NCBI RefSeq assembly: GCF_000819785.1 | Contig: NZ_CDBK01000020.1 | Coordinates: 1 to 48,939 of the forward strand | Length of the DNA stretch: 48,939 nt | From: Aeromonas caviae | GTDB lineage: Bacteria; Pseudomonadota; Gammaproteobacteria; Enterobacterales; Aeromonadaceae | Direction of reading: 5' to 3' | Shown here: one piece after another, positions 1 to 9,390 of the stretch | Layout: each line of letters opens with the position of its first letter | Position numbering within the stretch: the stretch's first letter is position 1 | The notes under the pieces: model-generated | The model's database searches: none | Told to the model about the DNA's origin: nothing | Seen by the model: the letters and a program-made list of their open reading frames with translations, nothing else | Translations under genes and position numbers: made by a program

Positions 1-1416
1 CAGGGTGCCCGCAGTCACCGCCGCGCCATCCGCCCCCTGCACGTCGTTGGTGATGACGTTGCCATTGAGGACCAGGTTGTTCTCGCTCGCCACCGTCAGG
101 TTGACGTCGCTCACCGCCGTCGGCACGTCATCCAGCACCACGACATCCAGCCCTGCACTGGTCGTGTCGCCATCGAGGTCCGTCAACACGACGTTGAAGC
201 TCTCCGTCAGAGCCCCATCATTTGCAGGTTTGTTATGTGTTTCGTTATCGTTCAGGGTGTAGCTGTAGGTCACGCTGCCAACCCCTGTCACCGGGTTGTA
301 GCTGACGCCGGTCACCAGCAGTTGATTTCCCAAAGGACTGGGGATCCCCTGGGGGAAGGTGGTCAAGACCTGGCCATTGCTGATCAGCGTCACACCTCCC
401 AGCGTCAGGCTTTGTACTCCATCTGCCGCATTGAATGTAAAGGTACTGCTCTTGGTCAAGGCGGCGCCATCGGGGGCTGAGCCATCCGGCAATGCGGCTT
501 CATCAAGGACAAGCTCACCACCCTCGACCTGCAATCCATTCAGCGAGACAGGCTCATCTACAGGGGTGATGGTGATGGTCAGAGTGGAGTCGTTGGTATC
601 ATCCCCATCCGTTACGGTGTAATTGACCGCAGGTACGGGGCCTGTGTAGTTCAGCGCGGGGGTAAAGGTATAGGAGCCGTCCGCATTGATGATCAGCGTA
701 CCAATCCCATCCAGCGTGCTCTCAACGCCAGCAGCAATTCCCTGATTGCTGCCCCAGCTATAGGAAATGACAGACGAATCAAGGGGACCATCCGGATTGT
801 TGCTGTTGTCGAGCACATTGCCACTGATGGCCTGATCTTCCTGGGTAACAGCAGACTCATCCTGATCATCGAGCTGATTCTCGGGCAGAAGATCGTCTTC
901 CTGCAGCACATTCTGATCGATCAACGTGTCATAGCCGGTATCGAATCCGGCCTCGGCTATGGTCGCATCTCCGATGCGGTCTATGACAACAAAACCACCA
1001 TTGCCACTGGCCCCAGCGACCCCGCCGATACCGCCACCACCACCGGCGGCAGGTGCCCCACCGGCAGCAGAGGCTTCGAAGTTCTTGGTCGGGTCAACCC
1101 CTTGCAGGATGGATTGTTGCAACGCAGCAATTTCTGGCGACACTTCAGGCGAGCCTTGCTGATGATTAGCAACCGATGAGGAAGATTGCCCCTCTGGAGG
1201 CATCTCTGCCCCTGCCGGAACACCATTGTCCGCTGCAGGTTTGTCATCGTAGGGCGCCAGCATCAATTTGGCATCATCAGCGATATTTAGTCTGGCGCCA
1301 GGCTGCAGTATCTCGCCAGGCTGGAGAGGACGACTGCTGCCATCGGCAAGCAGGATCTGAACGTTGCCTTCTACGGAAGAGACGACCACGGTTTTGTCGA
1401 TGATTTGGGTGCGCAT
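1..1416 (-). CDS. lapA: LapA-like giant adhesin, N-terminal part (retention module, then VCBS/cadherin-like repeats)
   Basis: Open to the left edge; 472 codons are present, and the rest of the protein lies outside the window. In the Lap family this adhesin stays in the outer membrane because its N-terminus plugs the TolC-like pore, and it is released when LapG cuts a di-alanine site. Here residues 1-55 form the small beta-rich retention fold. A Q/S/P-rich linker leads to the DPTKNFEASAAGG stretch (108-120), with the predicted cut between Ala117 and Ala118. A Gly-rich linker (119-137) and an acidic stretch follow, and VCBS/cadherin-like repeats begin near residue 190. I chose the second in-frame ATG (1416): the GGAG Shine-Dalgarno is about 8 nt from it but only 2 nt from the ATG at 1422. 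The lapDG genes lie immediately upstream, which supports the call. The C-terminal RTX secretion signal cannot be checked. Confidence 0.85.
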   Translation of the reverse strand, partial: MRTQIIDKTVVVSSVEGNVQILLADGSSRPLQPGEILQPGARLNIADDAKLMLAPYDDKPAADNGVPAGAEMPPEGQSSSSVANHQQGSPEVSPEIAALQQSILQGVDPTKNFEASAAGGAPAAGGGGGIGGVAGASGNGGFVVIDRIGDATIAEAGFDTGYDTLIDQNVLQEDDLLPENQLDDQDESAVTQEDQAISGNVLDNSNNPDGPLDSSVISYSWGSNQGIAAGVESTLDGIGTLIINADGSYTFTPALNYTGPVPAVNYTVTDGDDTNDSTLTITITPVDEPVSLNGLQVEGGELVLDEAALPDGSAPDGAALTKSSTFTFNAADGVQSLTLGGVTLISNGQVLTTFPQGIPSPLGNQLLVTGVSYNPVTGVGSVTYSYTLNDNETHNKPANDGALTESFNVVLTDLDGDTTSAGLDVVVLDDVPTAVSDVNLTVASENNLVLNGNVITNDVQGADGAAVTAGTL

Positions 1417-1683
1417 ATCCATTGCTCCAGGGTGACAGATCTTGATGCCTACACTCTAGATACGCCCCCGTCCTGCTTCCGTTGCAAAAATGTACAGGGT
1501 TGAGTCTCTTTGACTTCATCCGATGCAGCGAATCGAACGAACATTTTTTACATATAAAAATCAATTAAGTAACAGCGCGAGTTTTAGTGATATTACCTAT
1601 ATGTCGCGTAAAAATGATGTACATATTCTAAACAGATATAAAAAAGGGCCCTTAATGGGCCCCTTTCTATCGAGTTGTACCGC
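1417..1683. other. lapD-lapA intergenic region
   Basis: AT-rich compared with its surroundings. It holds the lapD terminator (1640-1668) and presumably a lapA promoter read on the minus strand. The only candidate I see is TTGCAA (1482-1487) with TATCTA (1457-1462), whose 19-bp spacer is too long to be convincing. No further gene is visible. Confidence 0.4.
1640..1668 (-). terminator. Intrinsic terminator after lapD
   Basis: GGGCCC (1646-1651), a 5-nt loop and GGGCCC (1657-1662) form a stem. On the minus strand a run of T follows (AAAAAA at 1640-1645 on the plus strand). It lies 15-45 bp past the lapD stop, so lapA is probably transcribed from its own promoter. Confidence 0.75.
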
Positions 1684-3609
1684 TTATGCCAGTGGAAATG
1701 CAGGGTGAACGAACCCCTGATAACCATCGATATGCAAACCGGACAACAATTCAACCTGCCGTTTATCTTCCACCCGGGTGGCGATGGTCGTGACACCCGC
1801 ATTGTGGGCAGCCCGACAGACAGCCGCCAGGAAGGAGGTATCGGCGCCTGGTTCCATGACCTGGCTGGTATACCCGTGGTCCACCTTGACATAAGCGGGG
1901 GCCAGCTCTTCCAGATAGCCGAGGGACTGGAAGTGCCGGCCATAGTGATCGACCCCCCACAAGAAGCCGTGCTCTCGCAACAGCTCAACCAGATGAGTCA
2001 CATACTCTTTGTGTTTCATGATGGCCGCTTCCGGGATCTCGAACAGCAGTCGCTCCTTCAGCTCCACGTTCAGCGACAGATAGCCTCTGAGCCATGTCAG
2101 GAACTCATCCGAACAGAGAGAACCCGCCGTGATATTGACTGCCAACACCAATTCCGGTTGCTGCTTGAACAAGGGGACGCAGGCTTCCAGCACCGCCTTG
2201 TCAAACTCGGCCCCCATCTTGAACTGCTCGATCGCAGGCAAGAACTGCCCTGCGAAGTAATCCGTTCCATCTCGCGAGATGGCCGCGAACAACTCGGCAT
2301 GCAGGCGGGTACCATCATCGAAGCGACATGCAGGCTGTGCCTTGAAGCGCCAGAGATGTCTGGCAATGGCATCCTGCACCAGGTCTCGCCAGGCAAGGCG
2401 TCCCATCAGTCCCTGCTCATTGCCGCCTTCCATCACGACGGCACCGCGCCGCTCATTGCGCGCTTTGCCAAGGGCGTTATCCGCCTTCGTCAGCAGGGCC
2501 GAGAGATCGTCATTGCCATCACGGCCGGCGATGCCGACGACGGACAGCGCACCGCTTTCCCCCATGGGATTGACAACCAGATCGGCGATACGGCTGTTGA
2601 TGAGCTCCGCCAGCTCCTTGAGCTGAGAGAAATCATCGGTGGGGCAGAGCAAGGCATACTCCGTCGCCGAGATCCGGGCCAGTGCCGCGCCATCCCAGCC
2701 ATCCAGCAGTTCCCTGAGCACCTGTGCAATGGACTTCACCATGTTGTCCCTTGCAGCAAAGCCCTCTTCCCGATAGAGATCGTCCAGCATGTCGACGGCC
2801 ACCAGCATGACCCCGCCCTGCCCGGCCTCCGCAATCCAGGCATTGACCTGCCCGACGAAGTAAGAGCGGTTGCCAAGCCCGGAGACGGCATCCACATAGA
2901 CGCGGGCTCGCAGGTTCTCGGCCTCGTCGGCCTGCTCTTTGAACTGCACGGCAAGCTTGCTGGAAAGGGTATTGATGGCCTGTACCACTTGCCGCAGCTC
3001 GCGGGTCTTGGGCTCGGGAATGGCGTGGCCGAAATGGTGCAGCTCGATTTCAACCGCCTGATCGCAAATCAGCTTGAGCGGTTTGAGCAGATAATTGAGC
3101 GCCCGCATCAGCAAGAGAGTGGTGACGAGAAAGCCAACCAGGAACCAGGTGGCCAGTTCGCTCATTCCTTTCCAAAGCTCGTAGTAGGCTTGTCCAGGGT
3201 GGCCGACGACCTTCAGCTTGCCCAGTTGCAGCCAACCCGACGTCAAAATCGATTCATTGGCCACTTCAGGGAACAGATCCAGCCCAATGAACCACTGTGG
3301 GACCCCTTCGATATGGCTGCTGTTCTCCAGCTCGATGACATCCTTGGAGGCCAGCAGATCGAGACGAACCAGCTTGTAGTAACCTCCGTCGAACACCGCC
3401 TTGATCACGGATTCGGCACTGACCTTGTCGCCGTTCTCCAGATAGGGGGTCAGCGCCAGACCGAGTGCGGTGGACGTATTGATGACGGTGGTCTCCTGCT
3501 GCTGCGCCAGGTAGTTGCGGGTCGAATTGAATTGCACCCAGTAGGTGGCGGCAAACAGCAATCCGAACAGCAGCAGCATGGTTGCCAATAGTTGTCTGTA
3601 GAGCGTCAT
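1684..3609 (-). CDS. lapD: LapD-like c-di-GMP receptor (LapD/MoxY N-terminal, HAMP, degenerate GGDEF and EAL)
   Basis: A 641-aa inner-membrane protein. Transmembrane segments at about 5-26 and 152-175 enclose a periplasmic LapD/MoxY-type domain; a HAMP region (about 175-225) and GGDEF-like and EAL-like domains follow. The GGDEF motif is replaced by RISATEYALL (312-321). The EAL motif is lost (AELFAAI, 438-444), the usual acidic pair is HYGR-like (GVDHYGR, 552-558), and KVDHGY (575-580) remains. Both enzyme sites therefore look dead, as in known LapD proteins, which bind c-di-GMP with the EAL domain and sequester LapG through the periplasmic domain. The start is 3 bp after the lapG stop, so the two are co-translated. 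An automatic annotation may wrongly call this an active cyclase/phosphodiesterase. Confidence 0.9.
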   Translation of the reverse strand: MTLYRQLLATMLLLFGLLFAATYWVQFNSTRNYLAQQQETTVINTSTALGLALTPYLENGDKVSAESVIKAVFDGGYYKLVRLDLLASKDVIELENSSHIEGVPQWFIGLDLFPEVANESILTSGWLQLGKLKVVGHPGQAYYELWKGMSELATWFLVGFLVTTLLLMRALNYLLKPLKLICDQAVEIELHHFGHAIPEPKTRELRQVVQAINTLSSKLAVQFKEQADEAENLRARVYVDAVSGLGNRSYFVGQVNAWIAEAGQGGVMLVAVDMLDDLYREEGFAARDNMVKSIAQVLRELLDGWDGAALARISATEYALLCPTDDFSQLKELAELINSRIADLVVNPMGESGALSVVGIAGRDGNDDLSALLTKADNALGKARNERRGAVVMEGGNEQGLMGRLAWRDLVQDAIARHLWRFKAQPACRFDDGTRLHAELFAAISRDGTDYFAGQFLPAIEQFKMGAEFDKAVLEACVPLFKQQPELVLAVNITAGSLCSDEFLTWLRGYLSLNVELKERLLFEIPEAAIMKHKEYVTHLVELLREHGFLWGVDHYGRHFQSLGYLEELAPAYVKVDHGYTSQVMEPGADTSFLAAVCRAAHNAGVTTIATRVEDKRQVELLSGLHIDGYQGFVHPAFPLA

Positions 3610-3612
3610 AGG

Positions 3613-4371
3613 TTAATCATCCAAATTGACCGCAGGCCGAGCCAATCGCCCCGATGTCATGCGATTGCGTAAGTCTGTCCATAATCCCAAGCGGGATGAT
3701 TGCCCGGCCAGTTCCCCTTGACCACGCGCCTTCATCAGCCACAAGTGACTACCGTTAAAACTGTAAATTGGCAACAAATCCGCCCGTTGGGTCGCCGGGC
3801 GAATTGAGCCGACAAGATTGTCCAGAATCAGGGGTACTGCCGCAGGCGTCTCATAGTAGGCAACGACCATATGAAACTGGTTATAATCCAATGCCTTGAC
3901 ATATACCATTCGCATTTTTTCATCAGGGATGCCAAGTTCCAGCAAGGTAAAATACTTGGAAATGCTGAAGTCTTCACAATCTCCCCCCGCTGCGCCCAGA
4001 AATTCCAGCGGTGTCGCCCAATAATCCTTCTTGTGCCACAACTTGATGTCATCGATGAAACGCATCTGGTTGAAGAACTGGTTCACCTTCTCCAGCTTCT
4101 GCCGATCCGTCAGCCCCGCCGCCTTGTTCTGCATTGCCAAAGTGCGCCAGCTGGTGACCCGTTTGCCGGCCCTGGGGCCATAGGTCTCCTCCGCGCGCTT
4201 GACCAGTTTCATATCCTCCGGTGAGAGAGGCTGGCTGGCGCTGAGCAGCAGGGGGATCGCCAGCAGGGCCAGCCACAGCAGGCGAACCCGCCAGGGCGCA
4301 CGTGCACCTGCGACAGCTCGATACCCATCACGTCGGCTGCAGCCTGTCGATGCCACTTCTTTCTGGGTCAT
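3613..4371 (-). CDS. lapG: LapG-like periplasmic transglutaminase-type cysteine protease
   Basis: A 252-aa bacterial transglutaminase-like cysteine proteinase (the LapG/DUF920 family). The triad is visible: Cys132 in GGDCEDFS, His167 in NQFHMVV and Asp184 in ILDN, close to the spacing of Pseudomonas LapG. A basic N-region followed by a hydrophobic stretch (about 29-45) acts as signal peptide or anchor; about 28 residues before it are unusually long, so the true start may be downstream. Expected role: Ca-dependent cleavage of the LapA retention module at its di-alanine site when LapD is not bound to c-di-GMP. It sits between the type I secretion genes and lapD. Confidence 0.9.
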   Translation of the reverse strand: MTQKEVASTGCSRRDGYRAVAGARAPWRVRLLWLALLAIPLLLSASQPLSPEDMKLVKRAEETYGPRAGKRVTSWRTLAMQNKAAGLTDRQKLEKVNQFFNQMRFIDDIKLWHKKDYWATPLEFLGAAGGDCEDFSISKYFTLLELGIPDEKMRMVYVKALDYNQFHMVVAYYETPAAVPLILDNLVGSIRPATQRADLLPIYSFNGSHLWLMKARGQGELAGQSSRLGLWTDLRNRMTSGRLARPAVNLDD

Positions 4372-4405
4372 GACGCCGCCATCATCCCCTGACCGCCGGA
4401 CGCAT

Positions 4406-4436
4406 AAAAGAATGACTGCAGCACGCTGCAGCCATT
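4406..4436 (-). terminator. Weak terminator/attenuator hairpin between lapE and lapG
   Basis: An inverted repeat of 11 bp per arm (4411-4421 and 4426-4436, core CTGCAG-CACG-CTGCAG, one G-T pair) is followed on the minus strand by CTTTT. It lies in the 99-bp gap after lapE. It may reduce transcription of lapGD relative to the secretion genes; the short T tract makes full termination unlikely. Confidence 0.45.
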
Positions 4437-4470
4437 CCCCTTGCCTGATATGACATCAGTGGCAGGGCCA

Positions 4471-5802
4471 TCAGTTGTTGTTGGCCTGCCATTCAGCCGG
4501 TTGCTGCACATTCAGGGCATTGAGCAGACCACCGGTGGCATTGAGGATACGATAATCTGCCAACAGGGAGTCGTACTCGGCCGTGATGTAGCTGCGGCGA
4601 GCCTCGAACAGTTCGTTCTCCGTGTTCAGCACGTCCAGCAAGGTCCGTTGGCCCAGGCCGAATTGCTTCTTGTAGGCCTGTACGGTGTCATAGCTGGCGT
4701 CCACGTGCTCTTTGAGGAAGACTTTTTGCTTGGCCAGCGACTCTTTGGCGTTCCAGGCGAGGCGGGTCCCCTCTTCCACCTGACGGAAGGCATTCATGTG
4801 AATGTCTTTGGCCTGGGAATAGAGCGCTGAGGTTGCCTTGCTTTCTGCCAGATCGGACCCACCGCGGAACAGGTTGTAACGCATCCGGACCATGGCGGTG
4901 AGATCGTCGTTACGGCCTTTGACCGCATCGATGTCCTCGTTCCAGTTCTGATCCACTTCAAAGGCTACGTTCGGGTAGAACCCGGACTTGGAGCCTTCAT
5001 GCTGGTACTTCGCCTCTTCGATGTCCTGCAGGGATGACAGCAGGGTCGGGTGAACCTCTGTTGCCGTCTTCAGCGCATCTTCCAGTGTTGCGGGCAGGAG
5101 TTGGGTATTCGGTACGGGCTGAACGAGATCCTTGGGCACTTCATTGACGACACGGATGAACTCGCTCTCGGCATCCCGATAGTTGTTCTCCGCCGCCGCC
5201 TGATTGGAGTAAGCCCGAGCCACACGACCGTCGATCTGGGTCTGGTCAGCGGTCGACCCCAGACCGGAGTCGGTCCGTTTCTGGATGTCACTGCGGATCT
5301 GCTCGTGGGTTTCAAGGTTCTGCTTGGACAGCTCCAGGATCTCCTGCTGACGCAGCATGTTGAGATAGACCTCGGCCACGCGCAGGGCCGTGTTCTCCGC
5401 CTCGGAGATCATCGCCAGGCGCTGGGCCTGGGCGGCGGCATCGGTCCGTGCCACGTTGCTGCTGACATCAAAGCCGTCAAACAGCATCTGGCGAAGGCTG
5501 ATCCCGGCCTCCTTGCGCGTCATGGAGTCATCGATCGTCTGTGAATTCGGACCTGCGGCACGGGTCGAGGGACTGTCAGTCTTCTCGTAACCGACGCCAC
5601 CACGCAGATCAATGGTGGGGTAATAGCCGCCCTTGGCTCCATCATGCTGATACAGTCGTGCCTGATAGAGATCAAAAGCTTCCTTGATTTTCGGATGGGT
5701 AGCCAGTGACTGCGCCACTGACTGTTCCAGCGTCTGTGCCTGGCTCAGGCCCGGGAACAGTATGGTGCCACTAACCAGCATGGCAACAATCGTCTTCTTC
5801 AT
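4471..5802 (-). CDS. lapE: TolC-family outer membrane channel of the Lap type I secretion system
   Basis: A 443-aa protein of the TolC/OEP family, with an N-terminal signal peptide (MKKTIVAMLVSG..., cleavage near AQA) and two internally similar OEP halves (about 25-225 and 235-425) rich in heptad-like helices. I use the MKK start because GGAGATACC directly precedes it; an ATG 15 bp upstream lacks a comparable site. It is the outer membrane pore through which LapA is exported and, in the LapA model, retained. It begins 35 bp after lapC and completes the ABC/adaptor/channel trio. Confidence 0.9.
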   Translation of the reverse strand: MKKTIVAMLVSGTILFPGLSQAQTLEQSVAQSLATHPKIKEAFDLYQARLYQHDGAKGGYYPTIDLRGGVGYEKTDSPSTRAAGPNSQTIDDSMTRKEAGISLRQMLFDGFDVSSNVARTDAAAQAQRLAMISEAENTALRVAEVYLNMLRQQEILELSKQNLETHEQIRSDIQKRTDSGLGSTADQTQIDGRVARAYSNQAAAENNYRDAESEFIRVVNEVPKDLVQPVPNTQLLPATLEDALKTATEVHPTLLSSLQDIEEAKYQHEGSKSGFYPNVAFEVDQNWNEDIDAVKGRNDDLTAMVRMRYNLFRGGSDLAESKATSALYSQAKDIHMNAFRQVEEGTRLAWNAKESLAKQKVFLKEHVDASYDTVQAYKKQFGLGQRTLLDVLNTENELFEARRSYITAEYDSLLADYRILNATGGLLNALNVQQPAEWQANNN

Positions 5803-5837
5803 GGTATCTCCAGTCATGTTGTTTTTAGATTGTTGGC

Positions 5838-7253
5838 TTATCGTTCTCTCAGTGCCGACTGCTTAGCCCTCAAGATGGGTTTCAGCAAGTAGTCTAGGAC
5901 ACTTTTTTTACCAGTAATAATATCTGCACTGGCTAACATACCGGGGATGATGGGAAGTGCGTTAAGCTCATCGCCCAGATAACTCTTCTCGGTTCGTACT
6001 CGCACCAGATAGAAGGAATTGCCCTCCTCATCCTGGATTGAGTCGGCACTTATCTGTTCAACCTTGCCATGTAAACCTCCATAAATAGTGAAATCATAGG
6101 CAGTTATCTTGACCACGGCCTCCAGTCCGGGTCTGAGGAACGCGATGTCCTTGGGCGACACCTTGGCTTCAACCAGCAGGGTGTCTTCCAGCGGCACTAT
6201 CTCCATCAGGTCCATGCCCGGCTGAACGACCCCACCCAGCGTATTAATCTTGAGCTTTTTGATGGTCCCCTTGAGAGGCGCAATCACACTGGTACGATCG
6301 ACTCTGTCCCTGAGGCCGACCTGACCCTCTGACAACTGGCTCAACTTGCCTTGACGTTCGTTCAGCTCGGTCTGGGAGTCCGCCCGGAATTTCAGGGCGA
6401 TATCATTTCGCTTCGAGATGGTCTCCCGCAGTACCGAGTTGAGCTTGGGCACCAGCAGGCGGTTCGCCTCCAGCTCCCCTTGCATTTCGTTGACCTGCCG
6501 CTCCAGTTTAATTAGCTCCACTTGAGGAACTATACCCTCTTTTGCGAGAGGACGGCTGATGTTCAGCTCCTGACGAGCCAGATCAACGCTGCGGCCCACG
6601 GTCCGGATCTTGGCATTGAGCTCTATGGTCTCCTGCTCTTTCTGCTCGATCTGCTGTCCCAGGATGTAGAGCTGGTTCTTGAGGTTGTTTAACCGCGCCT
6701 CCTGCACCGATCTTTCACGGGCGGCATATTCCGCAAATACATTCTCGTACCCTTCGGGGAACTCGATGGCCTGTTTGTCGATGGCTACCTGTTCACGCCA
6801 CCCCAGATTGGGCTCGTTCTTGACCACCACGCTGCGAATTTCGGCGCGCAGGCGGGCAATATCCCCCTTGAGGGTGACCAGCTCCTGCTCCCGTTCGCGA
6901 AAATCCGACTTGAAGCGGGTATCGTCGATGCGCAGCAGTGGCTGTCCCTTCTCGACGATGTCCCCCTCCTTGACGAAGATCTCCTTGACGATCCCCCCTT
7001 CCAGGTTCTGGATCACCTGCAACTGGCGCGACGGTATCACCTTGCCCTGGCCGACGGTCACTTCATCCAGCTCTGCCCAGGCGGCCCAGACGATGGCGCT
7101 GACAAAAAACAGGAAGCAGGCCCACAGCAGGACTCTGGCACGGGTGGGTGTCGTCAGCAGCACGGCGGCGGCGCCGTCATCCACGTACTCGAGATGCTCG
7201 GGTGCAGGCAAGACCGTATCTGAGGGCGTTTTCTTGAACCAGTGGTTAGCCAT
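5838..7253 (-). CDS. lapC: HlyD-family type I secretion membrane fusion protein
   Basis: A 471-aa inner-membrane adaptor. A short cytoplasmic N-terminus and one transmembrane helix (about 40-61) precede a lipoyl/barrel-sandwich segment (about 76-112, QVIQNLEGGIVKEIFV...), a long coiled-coil region (about 115-330) and the C-terminal beta-barrel typical of HlyD, LapC and PrsE. It bridges LapB to the LapE channel during adhesin export. Its start overlaps the lapB stop by 8 bp, indicating translational coupling. Length and domain order are normal. Confidence 0.93.
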   Translation of the reverse strand: MANHWFKKTPSDTVLPAPEHLEYVDDGAAAVLLTTPTRARVLLWACFLFFVSAIVWAAWAELDEVTVGQGKVIPSRQLQVIQNLEGGIVKEIFVKEGDIVEKGQPLLRIDDTRFKSDFREREQELVTLKGDIARLRAEIRSVVVKNEPNLGWREQVAIDKQAIEFPEGYENVFAEYAARERSVQEARLNNLKNQLYILGQQIEQKEQETIELNAKIRTVGRSVDLARQELNISRPLAKEGIVPQVELIKLERQVNEMQGELEANRLLVPKLNSVLRETISKRNDIALKFRADSQTELNERQGKLSQLSEGQVGLRDRVDRTSVIAPLKGTIKKLKINTLGGVVQPGMDLMEIVPLEDTLLVEAKVSPKDIAFLRPGLEAVVKITAYDFTIYGGLHGKVEQISADSIQDEEGNSFYLVRVRTEKSYLGDELNALPIIPGMLASADIITGKKSVLDYLLKPILRAKQSALRER

Positions 7254-9390
7254 TCGCCGTCTCCTGCACCCGCACCTTGCCTTCCTTCAATTGCTGCAAC
7301 ACCACCTCTTTGGGACCGTCCGCCACTATCTTCCCCTGCTCCACGACGATGACCCGGGAAGCGACATCCAGCATGGAGGTCTTGTGGGTGATGAGGATAA
7401 GGGTGGTTTCGGGGCCGAGCCGCGCCAGCTCCTGCTTCACGTGCATCTCTGACTGGTTGTCCATGTTGGAGGTCGGCTCGTCCATCACCAGAATGGGGGG
7501 ATCGTTGAGCAGGGCGCGAGCCAGCAGGATGGACTGACGCTGGCCACCGGAGAGCTGACGTCCCCCTTCGCCAATCTGTCTGTCGAGACCGTTGGGATCC
7601 CGGTTGGTAAAGTTGGTGACCCCGGCCCGCTTGGCTGCGCGCAAGACACGGGCATCGTCCACCAGGGGATTGCCCAGCATGATGTTGTCTCGAACTGAAC
7701 CAAAGAAGAGGGTCACATCTTGCGGCACACAGCCGATGTTGCGGCGAATGATGGTCGGCGGCAGTTGGTCCAGCTCAAAGCCGTCCAGACGCACCAGGCC
7801 GTCAGTCGGGCGATAGAGGCCCATCAGCAATTTCTCCAGCGTGGTTTTACCCGCACCGATGCGCCCGATGATGGCCACCTTCTCACCCGGCTCGATGCGC
7901 AGGTTGATGTTGTGCAGGGTGCTGCTCTCCATGCCCGGATACTTGAAGGAGACATTTTCAAACTCGATGCGCCCCTGGATGACCGGATGGTGGATGTACT
8001 GCCTGCCCTCCTCCTGCTCACCCGGCGTCATCATGATCTTCTCCAGGATTTCGAGCGCCGACTTGGCCTGGTTGTAGCGGGTGGAAAGCACCGAGAGCTG
8101 CACCATGGGGGCGATGGCCCGACTCGACAGCATCACGGCCGCTATCATGCCCCCCATGGTCACCAATCCTTCCGAGATCTGGTAAACACCGACGATCACC
8201 AGTCCCACTGTCACCACCTGCTGGATGTAGCTCGCCAGAGAAGACATGGAGTTGGTGATGCGCCGGGTCTGCACGCCCCAGGTCGAGATGTGGGACACCG
8301 CCTGCTCCCAGCGGTGCTGGAACATGCTCTCGGCCCCGAAAATCTTCACGGTCTCAAGGCCCGAGATGCTTTCGATCAGATTGGCGTTCTTCTGGGAGGC
8401 GAGTCGGGAGCCCTCCTCGATGGATTGCTTCAGCGGTGCCTGAATGTAGAAGCTGTAGGCCACCAGGATCAGGATGGCGATGATGGGCACCACCACCATC
8501 ACACCGGCGAAAATCCAGATGATGAAGAGGAAGAAGATGGCAAACGGCAGATCGATCAGGGTGGAGACGGTGGCCGACGTGAAAAACTCGCGCACCGATT
8601 CAAACTCCTGCAAGTGCTTGGCAAAGGCACCGGTCGACGCAGGCCTGGACTCCATCTTCATGCCCATCACCTTGGCAAAGATTTTGGCCGACAAGAGCAC
8701 GTCGGATTTCTTGCCTGCAATATCGATGAAGTAGCTGCGCAGCTGGCGCATCACGAAGTCGAAGGTGAACACCACCATGGCTCCAACCGCCAGCACCCAG
8801 AGGGAGTCGAATGCCAGGTTGGGCACAATCTTGTCATAGACGTTCATGGTGAACAGGGGGCTGGCGATGGCAAACAGGTTGATGAGGATCGAGGCCACCA
8901 GCACATCCCGATAGATACCGCGGGACTCGAACAAGGTGCTCCAGAACCAGTGACCATCACGGGTCTCCAGCACTTTGGGCGAGCGCTCATCAAACTTGAA
9001 CTGCCGCTTGACGTAGAACAGACGACCATTGTACTCGTCACCAAGCTGGGCAAGACTGACCCATTGGGCCGCGTCTCCGGCCTGGGGAAAGATGACCCTC
9101 GCCTGGGTCCGTTCTTCATTCCATTCAAGCAAGATGCAGGCGCCGCCATTGCGCGTCTGCAAGACGCAGGGCAGCAGCAGGGAGGAGATCTGTTCAAGGG
9201 GCTGGATCACTTCGCGGGCAGAGAGACCGCCCCGCTCGGCGGCACGACTGAAGAGCGCCGTGCTGAGACGCCCGGAGACCAGTGGCAAGCCGGTGGTGAG
9301 AGCATCCTGACTGTTGGGCACCCCGTAAAAGCGGGTCAAAAAGACCAGGCACTCCAACAGTTCATCTATATGGCTGGTTTCTGCTTGCAT
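7246..9390 (-). CDS. lapB: Type I secretion ABC transporter (permease/ATPase) for LapA
   Basis: A 714-aa fused ABC exporter. Residues 1-135 are a C39-like domain without the catalytic cysteine motif, so it should dock substrate rather than cut it, as in HlyB. A transmembrane domain (about 160-435) is followed by an ATPase with Walker A GRIGAGKTT (509-517), signature LSGGQ (613-617), Walker B ILVMDE (633-638) and a switch His in ITHK. The third Walker A residue is Ile where Ser or Pro is more usual. It is the first gene of the lapBCE-GD run and energises export of the adhesin. Confidence 0.93.
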   Translation of the reverse strand: MQAETSHIDELLECLVFLTRFYGVPNSQDALTTGLPLVSGRLSTALFSRAAERGGLSAREVIQPLEQISSLLLPCVLQTRNGGACILLEWNEERTQARVIFPQAGDAAQWVSLAQLGDEYNGRLFYVKRQFKFDERSPKVLETRDGHWFWSTLFESRGIYRDVLVASILINLFAIASPLFTMNVYDKIVPNLAFDSLWVLAVGAMVVFTFDFVMRQLRSYFIDIAGKKSDVLLSAKIFAKVMGMKMESRPASTGAFAKHLQEFESVREFFTSATVSTLIDLPFAIFFLFIIWIFAGVMVVVPIIAILILVAYSFYIQAPLKQSIEEGSRLASQKNANLIESISGLETVKIFGAESMFQHRWEQAVSHISTWGVQTRRITNSMSSLASYIQQVVTVGLVIVGVYQISEGLVTMGGMIAAVMLSSRAIAPMVQLSVLSTRYNQAKSALEILEKIMMTPGEQEEGRQYIHHPVIQGRIEFENVSFKYPGMESSTLHNINLRIEPGEKVAIIGRIGAGKTTLEKLLMGLYRPTDGLVRLDGFELDQLPPTIIRRNIGCVPQDVTLFFGSVRDNIMLGNPLVDDARVLRAAKRAGVTNFTNRDPNGLDRQIGEGGRQLSGGQRQSILLARALLNDPPILVMDEPTSNMDNQSEMHVKQELARLGPETTLILITHKTSMLDVASRVIVVEQGKIVADGPKEVVLQQLKEGKVRVQETANG

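Noticed and set aside
1675..3591. Long plus-strand frame opposite lapD
   Set aside because: lapD has clear domains on the other strand; the frame has no ribosome binding site or recognisable domain.
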